The notes: generated by a model from the letters alone, not told the origin. Positions 1 through 8,283 are shown, numbered from the stretch's first letter. The stretch is DNA of 36,510 bases from an uncultured Lachnospiraceae bacterium (GCA_949457475.1 CASUON010000002.1:1-36510); one strand, 5' to 3'. Numbers and translations are program-made.

Positions 1-1
1 T

Positions 2-862
2 GGAAAACGCTATATTAAAAAGCTGGTGGAAGACGGCATTGTAGACGGATGGGACGACCCGCGCCTGGTGTCTATTTCCGGCCTGCGCAGGCGGGGGTAT
101 ACGCCGGAGTCTATACAGAATTTCGTAAGGCTGTGCGGGGTATCCAAAGCGCAGAGTACGGCGGAAATGGCAATGCTGGAATATTGCATCCGGGAAGATT
201 TAAAGCTGAAAAAACCGCGTATGATGGCAGCCGTCGACCCAGTGAAAGTGGTGATAGATAATTATCCGCAAGGGCAGGTAGAATATCTGGAAGTGGAGAA
301 CAACCAGGAAAACCCGCAGCTTGGCACGCGCAAAGTGCCGTTTTGCGGTGAACTGTATATCGATGGCGCGGACTTTATGGAAGTACCGCCGAAGAAGTAT
401 TTCCGGCTGTTTCCAGGAAATGAAGTACGCCTGATGCAGGCTTATTTTATAAAGTGCGAAAGCTATGAAAAAGACGAAGATGGGAATATCACCCTGATCC
501 ACTGTACGTACGACCCGGCTTCGAAAGGCGGCAACAGCCCGGATGGAAGGAAAGTCAAAGGCACTTTGCACTGGGTGGCAGCTCCATATGCAGTCGAGGC
601 GCAGGCGCGGCTATTTGAAAATCTGATCGACGAAGAAAAAGGGGTATACAATGAAGACGGCAGCTTGAACTTGAACCCGAATTCTATGGTTGTTAAAAAA
701 TGCTATGTTGAACAGGCGCTTGCCGACGCAAAAGCATATGACAGTTTTCAGTTTGTTAGAAACGGATTTTTCTGTGTGGACGCCAAAGACTCCACAAAGG
801 AGCATCCGGTATTTAACCGTATCGTATCGTTGAAAAGTTCGTTTAAACTGCCGGCAAAATAA
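2..862 (+). CDS. glnS: Glutamine--tRNA ligase, C-terminal part (5' end outside window)
   Basis: The visible 286 residues are the C-terminal half of a class I glutaminyl-tRNA synthetase, which charges tRNA-Gln with glutamine in the cytoplasm. The reading frame is open to the left edge, so the gene starts outside the window; an in-frame GTG at 26 is internal. The first residues (GKRYIKKLVEDG) lie where the KMSKS-type loop and its flank are expected. They are followed by the GlnRS signature GWDDPRL and the segment SGLRRRGYTP, then the two beta-barrel anticodon-binding domains (about residues 80-286 of the fragment, with CTYDP, KVKGTLHWV and NRIVSLK). The Rossmann and HIGH parts are missing only because of the window edge. 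The stop codon lies inside a tandem duplication that follows the gene. Identification is secure. Confidence 0.95.
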   Translation, partial: GKRYIKKLVEDGIVDGWDDPRLVSISGLRRRGYTPESIQNFVRLCGVSKAQSTAEMAMLEYCIREDLKLKKPRMMAAVDPVKVVIDNYPQGQVEYLEVENNQENPQLGTRKVPFCGELYIDGADFMEVPPKKYFRLFPGNEVRLMQAYFIKCESYEKDEDGNITLIHCTYDPASKGGNSPDGRKVKGTLHWVAAPYAVEAQARLFENLIDEEKGVYNEDGSLNLNPNSMVVKKCYVEQALADAKAYDSFQFVRNGFFCVDAKDSTKEHPVFNRIVSLKSSFKLPAK

Positions 863-943
863 GGTTGACCATAGGGGCGCGCATAGGGCGCATAGGATGA
901 AAATAAGGTTGACCATAGGGGCGCGCATAGGGCGCGTAGGATG
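856..943. repeat. Tandem duplication, 2 x 44 bp, at the 3' end of glnS
   Basis: Two copies of a 44-bp unit lie head to tail at 856-899 and 900-943 and differ at one visible position (gcgcat versus gcgcgt). The glnS stop codon lies in copy 1. The GC-rich core gcgcgcatagggcgc is partly self-complementary. A short echo of the glnS 3' end (aaaagttcgtttaaa at 833, aaaagcccgtttaaa at 944) suggests that the duplicated block includes gene sequence. No function is evident; it is probably a recent slippage product. Confidence 0.85.
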
Positions 944-992
944 AAAAGCCCGTTTAAATGCATACGGTAACAGAAGGGAAAGAGGGGTATTT

Positions 993-1775
993 ATGTCAGT
1001 ATTATATAATGAAGAAGAAGAGAAAAAACTGCTTTTTACAAAACAGATAGTTTGTACAAATTGTGAGTGGAAATTCGAGGATATCCGGGTATTGAACAGC
1101 AAGCTGCGCAGAAAAGAGTCTGACGAAGACCTACGTCCGCGGTTTCAAAATATCGATTCCCTAAAATACGGGATCACTGCCTGTCCGCAATGCGGGTATG
1201 CGGCATCTGCAAAAAACTTTGAGCGTTTAAATAAATTGCAGAAAAAAATGCTGATGGATAAAGTTACGACGAAATTTATCGGGCGCCAGCCGCTGCACAG
1301 TGGGCAGATTGTCGATTACACGACGGCATTGGAGCAGTATAAACTTGCGTTGATCTGCGCAATGGCGATCGAACTGCCGATTAGCGAACAGGCTTATCTG
1401 TGCCTGCAAATATCCTGGCTCATCCGGGGGCAGATCGAGGAACTGGAGGCGGAAGGGCCGCTGGACGCGCAGGAAAAGCAAAAGATGCAGGAGGAGGAAA
1501 AGCATTTTTACAGCCAGGCATACGAAGGATTAGGAAAGGCGGCCATCCAGGAAGATTTTCCAATCTGCGGAATGGACCAGAATACGTTTTATTATTTGCT
1601 GGCCGTATTAAGCTACCGGCATAATGAGTACGAAATGGCGATTCGTTATTGCGGCATGGTCGTACAGGACAGAGGAGTCAGTCCGAAGATCAAAGATAAA
1701 GCGTTGATGTTGAAGGATGAAGTCAATGAGGCGAAGAAAAAAGCGGAAGAGGAGGCGGAAGGCAAGGGTGAATGA
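993..1775 (+). CDS. DUF2225 family zinc-ribbon protein
   Basis: A 260-residue cytoplasmic protein. Two CxxC pairs (C21/C24 and C64/C67, the second in CPQCGYAA) form a predicted N-terminal zinc ribbon. The remainder is helical and TPR-like, with YTTALEQYKLAL and RHNEYEMAIRYCGMV resembling TPR helices, and the C-terminus is very charged (KKKAEEEAEGKGE). This matches the DUF2225 family of Firmicutes, whose biochemical role is not established to my knowledge. The start is ATG 993, preceded by a purine-rich agagggg site. Its last 8 bases overlap the GTG start of the downstream MocR-type regulator, so the two are probably translated from one message. The family assignment is good; the function is unknown. 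Confidence 0.8.
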   Translation: MSVLYNEEEEKKLLFTKQIVCTNCEWKFEDIRVLNSKLRRKESDEDLRPRFQNIDSLKYGITACPQCGYAASAKNFERLNKLQKKMLMDKVTTKFIGRQPLHSGQIVDYTTALEQYKLALICAMAIELPISEQAYLCLQISWLIRGQIEELEAEGPLDAQEKQKMQEEEKHFYSQAYEGLGKAAIQEDFPICGMDQNTFYYLLAVLSYRHNEYEMAIRYCGMVVQDRGVSPKIKDKALMLKDEVNEAKKKAEEEAEGKGE

Positions 1776-3258
1776 ACTGTTAATCAGCCTTAACAGACAC
1801 AAAAAAACAGCGCTTTACGAGCAGATTTATGAACATATCAAACAGGATATTATGGGCGGCAGGCTTTCCCATGGGGAGAGGCTGCCGTCTGCGCGTATAC
1901 TGGCGGAAAACCTACAAGTAAGCAGGAGCACGGTTGACGCGGCATACGGGCAGCTGGTCAGTGAAGGCTATCTGCTGGCGAAGCGGGGGAGCGGGTATTA
2001 TGTATGCGACGTTGCGGGACTGTATGACCTGGCGCCCGAAATGTTAGTTAAAACGCAAGAAACGGTCCGGGGAGCGTATATACCAGACAGTAACAGCCGT
2101 TGTTTAGGAAAAAACTGGCCCCGTCCGGCCGAAAAAAGAAAGACGGAAGAAAACGGGAACTGGCCATGTAATTATAACATGCTGCCCGGGCAGATTGATA
2201 GCGAAGCGTTTTCTTACGGCGCATGGCGCAAAGCAGGGAAAGAAGCGATGCTGGAAATTGAACATGAACTGCTGCTGCCCGGGCACCCGCAGGGGGAATA
2301 CGGGCTGCGCCGTGCGGTTGCCCATTATCTTTACCAGGCAAGGGGCGTATGCTGTATGCCGGAACAGTTGGTCGTAGGGGCCGGAAACGAATACCTGCTG
2401 CTATTGCTTGGGCAGATTTTGGGACATGCAGGGGCAGTGGCAATGGAAAGCCCTACTTATCCGCAGGCGTATCATACGTTCTGGAATATGGGCTATGAAA
2501 TGCAAGCCGTTCCCATGGATGCGGACGGGATGCTGGTGCAAGAGCTTGCGCGGAAGGACGCCTCCCTCGCCTATGTTATGCCGTCCCACCAGTTTCCGCT
2601 TGGCAGCGTCATGCCGTTCAAACGGCGCCTGCAGCTTTTGGCATGGGCGCAAGAGCGCCCGGGCTGTTATATTATCGAAGACGACCATGACAGTGAATTC
2701 CGCTACAAGGGAAAGCCAATACCGTCGCTCCAGGGCATGGACAGGCAGGGCCGGGTCATTTATGTTGGCACGTTTTCCAACAGCATTATGCCGTCTATCC
2801 GGGTCAGCTATATGGTGCTGCCAGAGGAATTGCTCCGAATATATCATCGGAAATGCGGGTTTTATGCTTCTACCGTGTCCCGGCTAATACAGATGAACGT
2901 CTGCAAATTTATCGAGGACGGCGGCTTTGGGCGGCATTTAAACAAAATGCGCAGGATTTATAAAGGCCGGCATGACCTGCTGCTGCAGTTGTTAAAAGGC
3001 AGGAAATGGGTGCGCAAAATATATGGCGCCCATGCGGGGCTGCACCTTGCCGTAGAATTAAATTGCCCGCTGTCAGAACAGGAGGTGCTCAGGCGCGCGA
3101 AGGCGCGCGGAATAATGATCCAGGGGATTCGCGAATGCTTGATTGTGAACAAGAAAAATACCCTCAACCCGGTGATGCTGATTGGCTTTGGGAATCTGCC
3201 GGAAGAAAAAATCTGTGCGGGGATCGAAGCGTTGGAACAGTGCGTGCAACTTGCATGA
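1768..3258 (+). CDS. MocR/GabR-type GntR regulator with aminotransferase-like domain, PLP lysine replaced
   Basis: About 496 residues from GTG 1768; GGAGG at 1751-1755 and the overlap with the preceding gene support that start, and the open frame upstream of it is only the other frame of DUF2225. Residues about 8-80 are a GntR winged helix (LPSARILAENLQVSRSTVDA, GYLLAKRGSGYYV). Residues about 130-490 have a class I aminotransferase fold, with EYGLRRAVAHYL, the conserved IIEDDHDSEFRY (cofactor-ring aspartate) and a GTFS motif. In GabR-like proteins that motif reads GTFSK, with lysine as the PLP Schiff base. Here it reads GTFSNS, with Asn338 encoded by AAC at 2779-2781. Known MocR proteins regulate PLP, GABA or amino-acid genes in response to cofactor or substrate. 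This one may sense a ligand without covalent PLP, or may have lost sensing. Its target is not evident from its neighbours. Confidence 0.88.
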   Translation: MNELLISLNRHKKTALYEQIYEHIKQDIMGGRLSHGERLPSARILAENLQVSRSTVDAAYGQLVSEGYLLAKRGSGYYVCDVAGLYDLAPEMLVKTQETVRGAYIPDSNSRCLGKNWPRPAEKRKTEENGNWPCNYNMLPGQIDSEAFSYGAWRKAGKEAMLEIEHELLLPGHPQGEYGLRRAVAHYLYQARGVCCMPEQLVVGAGNEYLLLLLGQILGHAGAVAMESPTYPQAYHTFWNMGYEMQAVPMDADGMLVQELARKDASLAYVMPSHQFPLGSVMPFKRRLQLLAWAQERPGCYIIEDDHDSEFRYKGKPIPSLQGMDRQGRVIYVGTFSNSIMPSIRVSYMVLPEELLRIYHRKCGFYASTVSRLIQMNVCKFIEDGGFGRHLNKMRRIYKGRHDLLLQLLKGRKWVRKIYGAHAGLHLAVELNCPLSEQEVLRRAKARGIMIQGIRECLIVNKKNTLNPVMLIGFGNLPEEKICAGIEALEQCVQLA

Positions 3259-3358
3259 TATGCGATGCGTGGCATATACGACAGGATATTAGGTTGTTTT
3301 CCGGCAGGGCTGGAAATCGTGCAAAGTTCGCACCTAGAAAATTTTAGCGTAAAGCAGA

Positions 3359-3395
3359 GCCGGATGGCGGAAAGTTTTCCGCCATCCGGCTGTTT
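3359..3395. terminator. Strong stem-loop after the MocR gene
   Basis: The perfect inverted repeat GCCGGATGGCGGAAA / TTTCCGCCATCCGGC (3359-3373 and 3376-3390) forms a 15-bp stem with a minimal loop. It is followed by a T-rich tract running to about 3440. It probably ends the glnS-DUF2225-mocR transcription and may work on both strands. Confidence 0.75.
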
Positions 3396-3571
3396 GCAGC
3401 AACATTTATTTTTATTTGTATCTTTATCTTTATCTAAACGTTGCTTGTGTGTATGCTTTTATAGGCTGCCCAAAATAGTTATCCTCTATCATTCACAGTA
3501 CGCCTGCGTATATGTCTGTCAAAACGCTTGCGTAAGCAGTCCCAGTTAGTATGGCAAGCGTTAATGTATCA
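3396..3571. other. Intergenic stretch, no gene seen
   Basis: The first 50 bases are T-rich (repeats of tttatctttatc). An apparent short reading frame across 3265-3549 runs through the terminator and has no credible ribosome site or protein character. I see no gene, RNA or regulatory site here. Confidence 0.5.
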
Positions 3572-3674
3572 GGATGAAGGGCGCATGCCATCGCTACGCT
3601 GGGGCAGGCCTAACGGGCTATATAACCTGAATTTGGCACAAATATCACGGAAAGTATTTTTCAAACATGCGCTA
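3572..3674. repeat. Dispersed palindromic element, copy A (degenerate)
   Basis: This segment (core GCATGCCATCGCTACG, then GGGCTATATAACCTGAATTTG, then AAGTATTTTTCAAACATGCGCT) matches the element at 25318-25479 in its right half and the one at 17376-17467 in its centre. Part of one arm is deleted. The left boundary is uncertain. It directly abuts the hairpin at 3672-3837. Confidence 0.6.
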
Positions 3675-3837
3675 GTACTTCATCCAGACAGAAATTAAAG
3701 TAAGAAGCTGTCTGGTTCGTAGCAATGCTAGGCAAAATTTCGACGGCGATGTGGTTCCATCGACTAGAAATTTTAACGACGCAGTGGTGCGGAGCAGGCA
3801 GTTCCTTACTCTGATTTCTGTCCGGATGGAGTACTAG
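3672..3837. repeat. 166-bp imperfect palindrome overlapping the argG stop codon
   Basis: The outer arms CTAGTACTTCATCCAGACAG (from 3672) and CTGTCCGGATGGAGTACTAG (to 3837) are inverted repeats that continue inward for about 38 bp. Inner inverted matches (caaaatttcgacggcgatg against catcgactagaaatttta) make the whole segment foldable. The argG stop codon (3834-3836, minus strand) lies in the outer arm, so the palindrome may serve as the argG terminator. Confidence 0.65.
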
Positions 3838-5051
3838 GCCTTGTTAAGCTCTTGCAGCTTCATTGCGCGCACTTTTAACGGCAGGCCGAACAGCGTAATA
3901 AACCCTTCCGCGTCGTGGTGGTCATAAAGCTCCCCGGTTGTGAAGCTGGCGAGCGATTCGCTGTACAGGGAATACGGGGAGGTAGTGCCGGCTTTTATAA
4001 TATTGCCTTTATACAGTTTGAATTTCACTTCCCCGGTTACATATTTTTGTGTAGACGTTACAAATGCCTGCACAGCTTCGCGTAGCGGCGTAAACCATTT
4101 GCCTTCGTATACGATCTGCGCCATTTTGTTGCCCATGTCTTTTTTTACATCCATGGTCGCGCGGTCTAGTACAAGCTCTTCCAGCTGCTTTTGCGCTTCC
4201 ATCAGGATCGTTCCGCCAGGCGTCTCGTATACGCCGCGGCTCTTCATGCCGACTACGCGGTTTTCCACAATGTCGACGATCCCGATGCCGTGTTTGCCGC
4301 CCAGGCGGTTCAGCTCGCGGATAATATCAGATACTTTCATCTGTTTGCCGTTTAATGTCTTTGGGACGCCTTCTTCAAACGTCATCGTTACCGCTTCGGC
4401 TTCGTCCGGCGCTTCTTGCGGGGTTACGCCGAGTACGAGCAGATGGCTGTAATCCGGTTCGTTGGCAGGGTCTTCCAGCTCCAGCCCTTCATGGCTAATA
4501 TGCCATAGGTTGCGGTCGCGGCTATAGCTGTTGTCCGCTGAAAACGGAAGGTTGATGCCGTGCGCATTGCAGTATGCGATTTCAGATTCACGGGAATCCA
4601 TCGTCCATTTATCATCGCGCCACGGCGCAATAATTTTAAGGTCAGGGGCGAGCGCTTTGATCGTAAGCTCAAAACGAATCTGGTCGTTCCCTTTGCCGGT
4701 AGCGCCGTGGCAGATTGCTGCAGCGCCTTCTTTCCGGGCGATTTCTACTAGTTTTTTAGCAATCCCTGGGCGCGCCATAGAGGTGCCGAGCAAGTATTTG
4801 TTCTCATATACGGCGCCGGCTTGTACGCATGGGATAATGTAGTCGTCGCAGAATTCATCGGTAATATCTTCAATATATAGTTTTGCGGCGCCGGATAATT
4901 TCGCGCGTTCTTCCAGCCCGTCCAGCTCGTTGCCCTGCCCGCAGTCTACGCAACAGCAGATGACTTCGTAATCGTAGTTTTCTTTTAGCCATGGAATGAT
5001 CGCGGTCGTATCCAGCCCGCCGGAGTATGCCAGAATTACTTTTTCTTTCAT
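3834..5051 (-). CDS. argG: Argininosuccinate synthase
   Basis: The 405-residue enzyme joins citrulline and aspartate with ATP to make argininosuccinate, the penultimate step of arginine synthesis. The N-terminal ATP-pyrophosphatase loop AYSGGLDTT (residues 8-16) is intact. The family blocks CHGATGKGNDQIRFE, SADNSYSRDRNLWHISHEG and GKHGIGIVDIVENRVVGMKSRGVYETPGG are all present, and the length is normal. The start is ATG at 5051-5049, preceded on the minus strand by the ribosome site AAAGGAC. The gene is divergent from argC, with candidate ArgR boxes between them, and argininosuccinate lyase (argH) is not in the window. Its 3' end runs into a large palindrome. Identification is certain. Confidence 0.97.
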   Translation of the reverse strand: MKEKVILAYSGGLDTTAIIPWLKENYDYEVICCCVDCGQGNELDGLEERAKLSGAAKLYIEDITDEFCDDYIIPCVQAGAVYENKYLLGTSMARPGIAKKLVEIARKEGAAAICHGATGKGNDQIRFELTIKALAPDLKIIAPWRDDKWTMDSRESEIAYCNAHGINLPFSADNSYSRDRNLWHISHEGLELEDPANEPDYSHLLVLGVTPQEAPDEAEAVTMTFEEGVPKTLNGKQMKVSDIIRELNRLGGKHGIGIVDIVENRVVGMKSRGVYETPGGTILMEAQKQLEELVLDRATMDVKKDMGNKMAQIVYEGKWFTPLREAVQAFVTSTQKYVTGEVKFKLYKGNIIKAGTTSPYSLYSESLASFTTGELYDHHDAEGFITLFGLPLKVRAMKLQELNKA

Positions 5052-5104
5052 CGGTATCTTGTCCTTTCTTTTTCGTATCTTTTCTTAAAAATAGCTCCTA
5101 CAGT

Positions 5105-5133
5105 AATATACAACACCTGGCATTAGAACGCAA
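5105..5133 (-). promoter_or_regulatory. Predicted sigma-A promoter of argG
   Basis: Reading the minus strand, TTGCGT (5133-5128), a 17-bp spacer and TATATT (5110-5105) lie about 55 bp upstream of the argG start. The ARG-box-like site at 5153-5170 lies just upstream of the -35. Confidence 0.6.
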
Positions 5134-5152
5134 GTGAAAAAATATACGAATT

Positions 5153-5170
5153 ATATTTATAAATATTCAT
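5153..5170 (-). promoter_or_regulatory. Possible ArgR/AhrC operator near argG
   Basis: On the minus strand the sequence ATGAATATTTATAAATAT resembles the ArgR box (TGAATA followed by an AT-rich half). It lies just upstream of the predicted argG promoter. The match is weaker than the box at 5321. Confidence 0.4.
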
Positions 5171-5197
5171 TTTGGGGAAAATTCCAAAACGTGAGCG

Positions 5198-5267
5198 CCT
5201 TTTACTGCAAATCTCCTACAAAATGGGACGCACATCTGTTGGAAAGCATTTTTTAAACACGCGCTGG
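5198..5267. repeat. Dispersed palindromic element, copy B (one arm only)
   Basis: The bases GGGACGCACATCTGTTGGAA and the following tail to GCGCT closely match the right arm of the element at 25318-25479, including the internal ATCTCC and GGAAAGCATTTTT blocks. The opposite arm is not present, so this is a solo arm between argG and argC. Confidence 0.65.
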
Positions 5268-5320
5268 GGGCGGTAAAATAGACAATACATAGTGGGGCAT
5301 ATGTATAAAAAATGAACAAA

Positions 5321-5338
5321 ATGAATAAATATGCAAAA
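5321..5338 (+). promoter_or_regulatory. ARG box (ArgR/AhrC operator) upstream of argC
   Basis: ATGAATAAATATGCAAAA matches the Bacillus AhrC consensus (ATGAATAAAAATKCAA) with one evident difference. It lies 26 bp upstream of the predicted -35 of argC, in the argG-argC divergent region. This predicts repression by arginine. Confidence 0.6.
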
Positions 5339-5363
5339 ATGAAGAAAAAAGGGCATAAACTAC

Positions 5364-5392
5364 TTGTACTTTTTGCGCATTTATATTAGTAT
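5364..5392 (+). promoter_or_regulatory. Predicted promoter of the argC operon
   Basis: TTGTAC (5364-5369), a 17-bp spacer and TAGTAT (5387-5392). This leaves a leader of about 155 bp before argC, in which I see no riboswitch-like structure. Confidence 0.5.
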
Positions 5393-5556
5393 GGAGAAAG
5401 CTGTTACTGTATAAGCCTGCAGTAGTATGGGATGGGGCTGGCAGAGGAGGCTATTTTGAAAAAGTGAATAGCAAGAAAAAATAGTAAATAGAAGGAAATA
5501 AGAAATAAAGGTATACATTAAAAAAAGAATAAGAAACAGGAAATGGAGTAAACGTT

Positions 5557-6612
5557 ATGATTAAAGCAGGCATTATAGGCGCCACCGGATATGCCGGGGC
5601 AGAACTGGCAAGGATTTTGTATGGACATAAAGGAGTAGAGATCATATGGCTGGGGTCTAGGAGCTATATAGACAAACCGTATGCATCGATTTATCAGAAT
5701 ATGTTTGAACTGATCGAAGGAGACTGCCTGGACGACCGTATGGATGAGCTGGTAGGCCGGGCGGACGTCGTATTTACGGCAACGCCGCAGGGGTTTTTGG
5801 CTTCTGTGATGAAGGAAGAATATTTGCGGCAGGCAAAGTTTGTAGATTTAAGCGCGGACTACCGGATAAAAGATGTGCGCGTTTATGAACAGTGGTATCA
5901 GATTGAACATAAATCCCCGCAGTTTATAGAAGAAGCGGTATATGGGCTGTGCGAGGTCAACCGCGAAAAAATAAAGGCGGCAAGGCTGGTGGCAAATCCA
6001 GGCTGCTATACGACCTGTTCGATCTTGACGGCCTATCCGCTTGTAAAGGAGGGTATCATCGACCCGGATACGTTGATTATAGACGCAAAAAGCGGGACGT
6101 CCGGCGCCGGAAGGGGCGCCAAGGTCAACAACCTGTTTTGCGAAGTAAATGAGAATATCAAAGCATATGGCGTCGCCACGCACAGGCATACGCCGGAGAT
6201 CGAGGAACAGCTTGGCTATGCGGCCGGAAAGCCGTTTCGGATTAATTTTACCCCGCACTTGGTGCCGATGAACCGCGGCATCTTGGTGACCGCATACGCA
6301 TCGCTTGCTAGGCGCGCGGACGGCAGCTTTCCGTCGGAATCCGAGATTCGGGCAGTCTATGAAACGTATTATGGCGGCGAGAAGTTTGTGCGCGTTTTAA
6401 AGCCGGGCGTATTTCCGGAAACCAGGTGGGTAGAAGGCAGTAATTTTGTAGACATTAATTTCCTGGTTGACGAACGTACGGGGCGCGTTATTATGATGGG
6501 GGCGTTGGACAACCTGATAAAAGGCGCTGCCGGAGCGGCGGTGCAGAATATGAACCTGCTGTTTGGGCTGCCGGAAACCGAAGGGCTGGAATTTGCGCCG
6601 CTGTTTCCATAA
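5557..6612 (+). CDS. argC: N-acetyl-gamma-glutamyl-phosphate reductase
   Basis: The 351-residue enzyme reduces N-acetylglutamyl phosphate with NADPH to the semialdehyde, the third step of ornithine synthesis. It shows the N-terminal dinucleotide motif GATGYAGAEL (residues 8-17) and the catalytic cysteine C150 in VANPGCYTT. It also carries the conserved SGTSGAGRG loop and HRHTPEIEEQL, with the likely catalytic histidine in NFTPHLVPM. The length is typical. ATG 5557 is the first codon with family-like sequence and is preceded by an aggaaatggag ribosome site. It heads an operon with a GNAT gene, argB and argD, and is divergent from argG. The assignment is certain. Confidence 0.97.
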   Translation: MIKAGIIGATGYAGAELARILYGHKGVEIIWLGSRSYIDKPYASIYQNMFELIEGDCLDDRMDELVGRADVVFTATPQGFLASVMKEEYLRQAKFVDLSADYRIKDVRVYEQWYQIEHKSPQFIEEAVYGLCEVNREKIKAARLVANPGCYTTCSILTAYPLVKEGIIDPDTLIIDAKSGTSGAGRGAKVNNLFCEVNENIKAYGVATHRHTPEIEEQLGYAAGKPFRINFTPHLVPMNRGILVTAYASLARRADGSFPSESEIRAVYETYYGGEKFVRVLKPGVFPETRWVEGSNFVDINFLVDERTGRVIMMGALDNLIKGAAGAAVQNMNLLFGLPETEGLEFAPLFP

Positions 6613-6673
6613 TGAATGACAGGATATTATAACATGGGCAAACGTACGATCCAGGGAAAGGAAGGATGATAAA

Positions 6674-7135
6674 ATGCAGCAGAAGATACAGGTACGGGAG
6701 ATGGATATGCAGGATTTCCAGCAGGTCTATGCGCTCTGGAAGACAATCCGCGGGTTTGGCATCCGTTCGATCGATGATTCCAGGGAAGGGGTAGAGCGGT
6801 TTCTCAAAAGAAACCCTTCGACCAGCGTTGTGGCGGTAGATCAAAGCCGCGTGGTCGGGGCAATCTTATGCGGGCATGACGGTAGGAGGGGCTGTTTTTA
6901 CCATGTATGTGTCCATGAGGATTACCGCAAGCAGGGGATCGGTACGGCAATGGCTGTGTTTGCGATGAAAGCGCTGCAAAAAGAGCAGATTAATAAGGTT
7001 TCCCTGATCGCCTTTAAGAAAAACGAAGGCGGCAACCAGTTTTGGAAACGTGTCGGATGGACGTTTCGGGAAGATCTGAATTATTATGATTTTACTTTAA
7101 ATGACGCTAATATTACAGAATTTAACCAAATATAA
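6674..7135 (+). CDS. GNAT family N-acetyltransferase inside the arg operon
   Basis: A 153-residue single-domain GNAT protein. The acetyl-CoA pyrophosphate-binding motif RKQGIGTAM is at residues 85-93, preceded by the beta-4 strand [10 protein letters not shown], and the late motif [18 protein letters not shown] is typical. The ATG at 6674 has the ribosome site AAAGGAAGG 8 bases upstream. It lies 61 bp after argC and ahead of argB, where many Clostridia and Bacillus carry argJ. Inference from position: it may be the short-form N-acetylglutamate synthase that starts the pathway. Generic GNATs modify many substrates, so the substrate is not shown by sequence alone. Confidence 0.75.
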   Translation: MQQKIQVREMDMQDFQQVYALWKTIRGFGIRSIDDSREGVERFLKRNPSTSVVAVDQSRVVGAILCGHDGRRGCFYHVCVHEDYRKQGIGTAMAVFAMKALQKEQINKVSLIAFKKNEGGNQFWKRVGWTFREDLNYYDFTLNDANITEFNQI

Positions 7136-7220
7136 AATGTGCCAATACGATAAAAAATGGAACATATGTCCCTTGGAGTACAAAATGGGCACTATATTAC
7201 AACGAAAACAACAAGAAAAC

Positions 7221-7360
7221 AGAACAAGCATCGAAGCGTCAGAACAAACGTCGAGGAAATAGGACAAGCATCAAAGCAACAGAACAAACATCGAGGAACC
7301 AGAACAAACATCGAGGAACCAGAACAAGCATCAAAGCAACAGAACAAGTATCAAGGAAAT
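7221..7360. repeat. Minisatellite: seven tandem 20-bp units
   Basis: Seven units start at 7221, 7241, 7261, 7281, 7301, 7321 and 7341, with approximate consensus AGAACAAGCATCGAAGCAAC. Units at 7281 and 7301 are identical. Units of an aagc type and an aggaa type tend to alternate, hinting at a 40-bp higher-order unit. The array lies between the GNAT gene and argB and ends 12 bp before the argB ribosome site. The 20-bp period is not a multiple of 3, which argues against a coding repeat. Confidence 0.9.
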
Positions 7361-7383
7361 ACACCAGAAAGAAGGAAGAAAAG

Positions 7384-8283
7384 TTGGAACAGGACATGAT
7401 GGAGGAACTATTAAAAAAGGCATCCGTACTCGTAGAGGCGCTGCCTTATATCCAGCGGTTTAACCGCAAGATTATAGTTGTGAAGTACGGCGGCAGCGCA
7501 ATGCTGGATGAAGATTTAAAACGCAGCGTTATTGAAGACGTAACGCTGCTGAAACTGGTTGGATTTAAGCCGATCATCGTACACGGCGGGGGCAAGGAGA
7601 TCAGCGAATGGGTGGCCAAGTCAGGCATGGAGCCAAAATTTGTCAACGGGCTGCGCGTTACCGATGAGCCGACGATGGAAATTGCGGAAATGGTATTAAA
7701 CAGGGTCAATAAGTCTTTGGTACAGCTGGTGGAGCGGCTGGGCGTTTTAGCGGTAGGCATCAGCGGCAAAGACGGAAACCTGTTAATTGCGGAAAAAAAG
7801 TACGCGGACGGGGAAGATATCGGTTTTGTAGGCGACGTGAAGCAAGTGCACCCAAAAATATTGTATGACCTGCTGGAAAAAGATTTCCTGCCAATTGTTG
7901 CGCCGATTGGAATGGATCAGGATTACCATACCTACAACATTAATGCCGATGACGCGGCGTGTGCGATCGCTAAGGCGGTATCCGCGGAAAAGCTGGCGTT
8001 TTTGACGGATATCGAAGGCGTATACAAAGACCCGGAGGATAAAGCGACGTTGATTTCGGAATTAACCGTATCAGAAGCAAAAGAGCTGATTGCGGGCGGC
8101 ATGATCGGCGGCGGTATGCTGCCAAAATTGGGCAACTGTATTGAGGCGATTGAAAAGGGCGTATCCCGCGTACATATTTTAGACGGCAGGATTTTACACT
8201 GCCTGCTGCTGGAAATCTTTACGAACAAAGGCATCGGGACAGCAATTTTGGGAGATCAGGAGGCAAAATTTTACCATGAATAA
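7384..8283 (+). CDS. argB: Acetylglutamate kinase
   Basis: The 299-residue amino-acid kinase phosphorylates N-acetylglutamate with ATP, the second step of ornithine synthesis and usually the arginine-regulated one. It shows KYGGSAM (residues 34-40, phosphate-binding lysine), [39 protein letters not shown] and [11 protein letters not shown], all typical. The start is uncertain. TTG 7384 is preferred because AAGGAA lies 6 bases upstream; ATG 7396 or 7399 would leave that site too far away. The preceding minisatellite could affect operon expression here. The end overlaps the argD start by 8 bases, implying translational coupling. Confidence 0.95.
   Translation: MEQDMMEELLKKASVLVEALPYIQRFNRKIIVVKYGGSAMLDEDLKRSVIEDVTLLKLVGFKPIIVHGGGKEISEWVAKSGMEPKFVNGLRVTDEPTMEIAEMVLNRVNKSLVQLVERLGVLAVGISGKDGNLLIAEKKYADGEDIGFVGDVKQVHPKILYDLLEKDFLPIVAPIGMDQDYHTYNINADDAACAIAKAVSAEKLAFLTDIEGVYKDPEDKATLISELTVSEAKELIAGGMIGGGMLPKLGNCIEAIEKGVSRVHILDGRILHCLLLEIFTNKGIGTAILGDQEAKFYHE

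Noticed and set aside
3265-3549. 94-residue frame after the MocR gene
   Set aside because: It crosses the 15-bp terminator stem and a T-rich tract and has no recognisable protein features.
7221-7360. Regular 20-bp repeats as a possible CRISPR array
   Set aside because: Units are directly adjacent with no spacers, they vary among themselves, and there are no cas genes.
7157-7399. 80-residue reading frame across the minisatellite
   Set aside because: It has no ribosome site, the repeat period is out of frame with codons, and it overlaps the argB start; it is most likely a by-product of the stop-free repeat.
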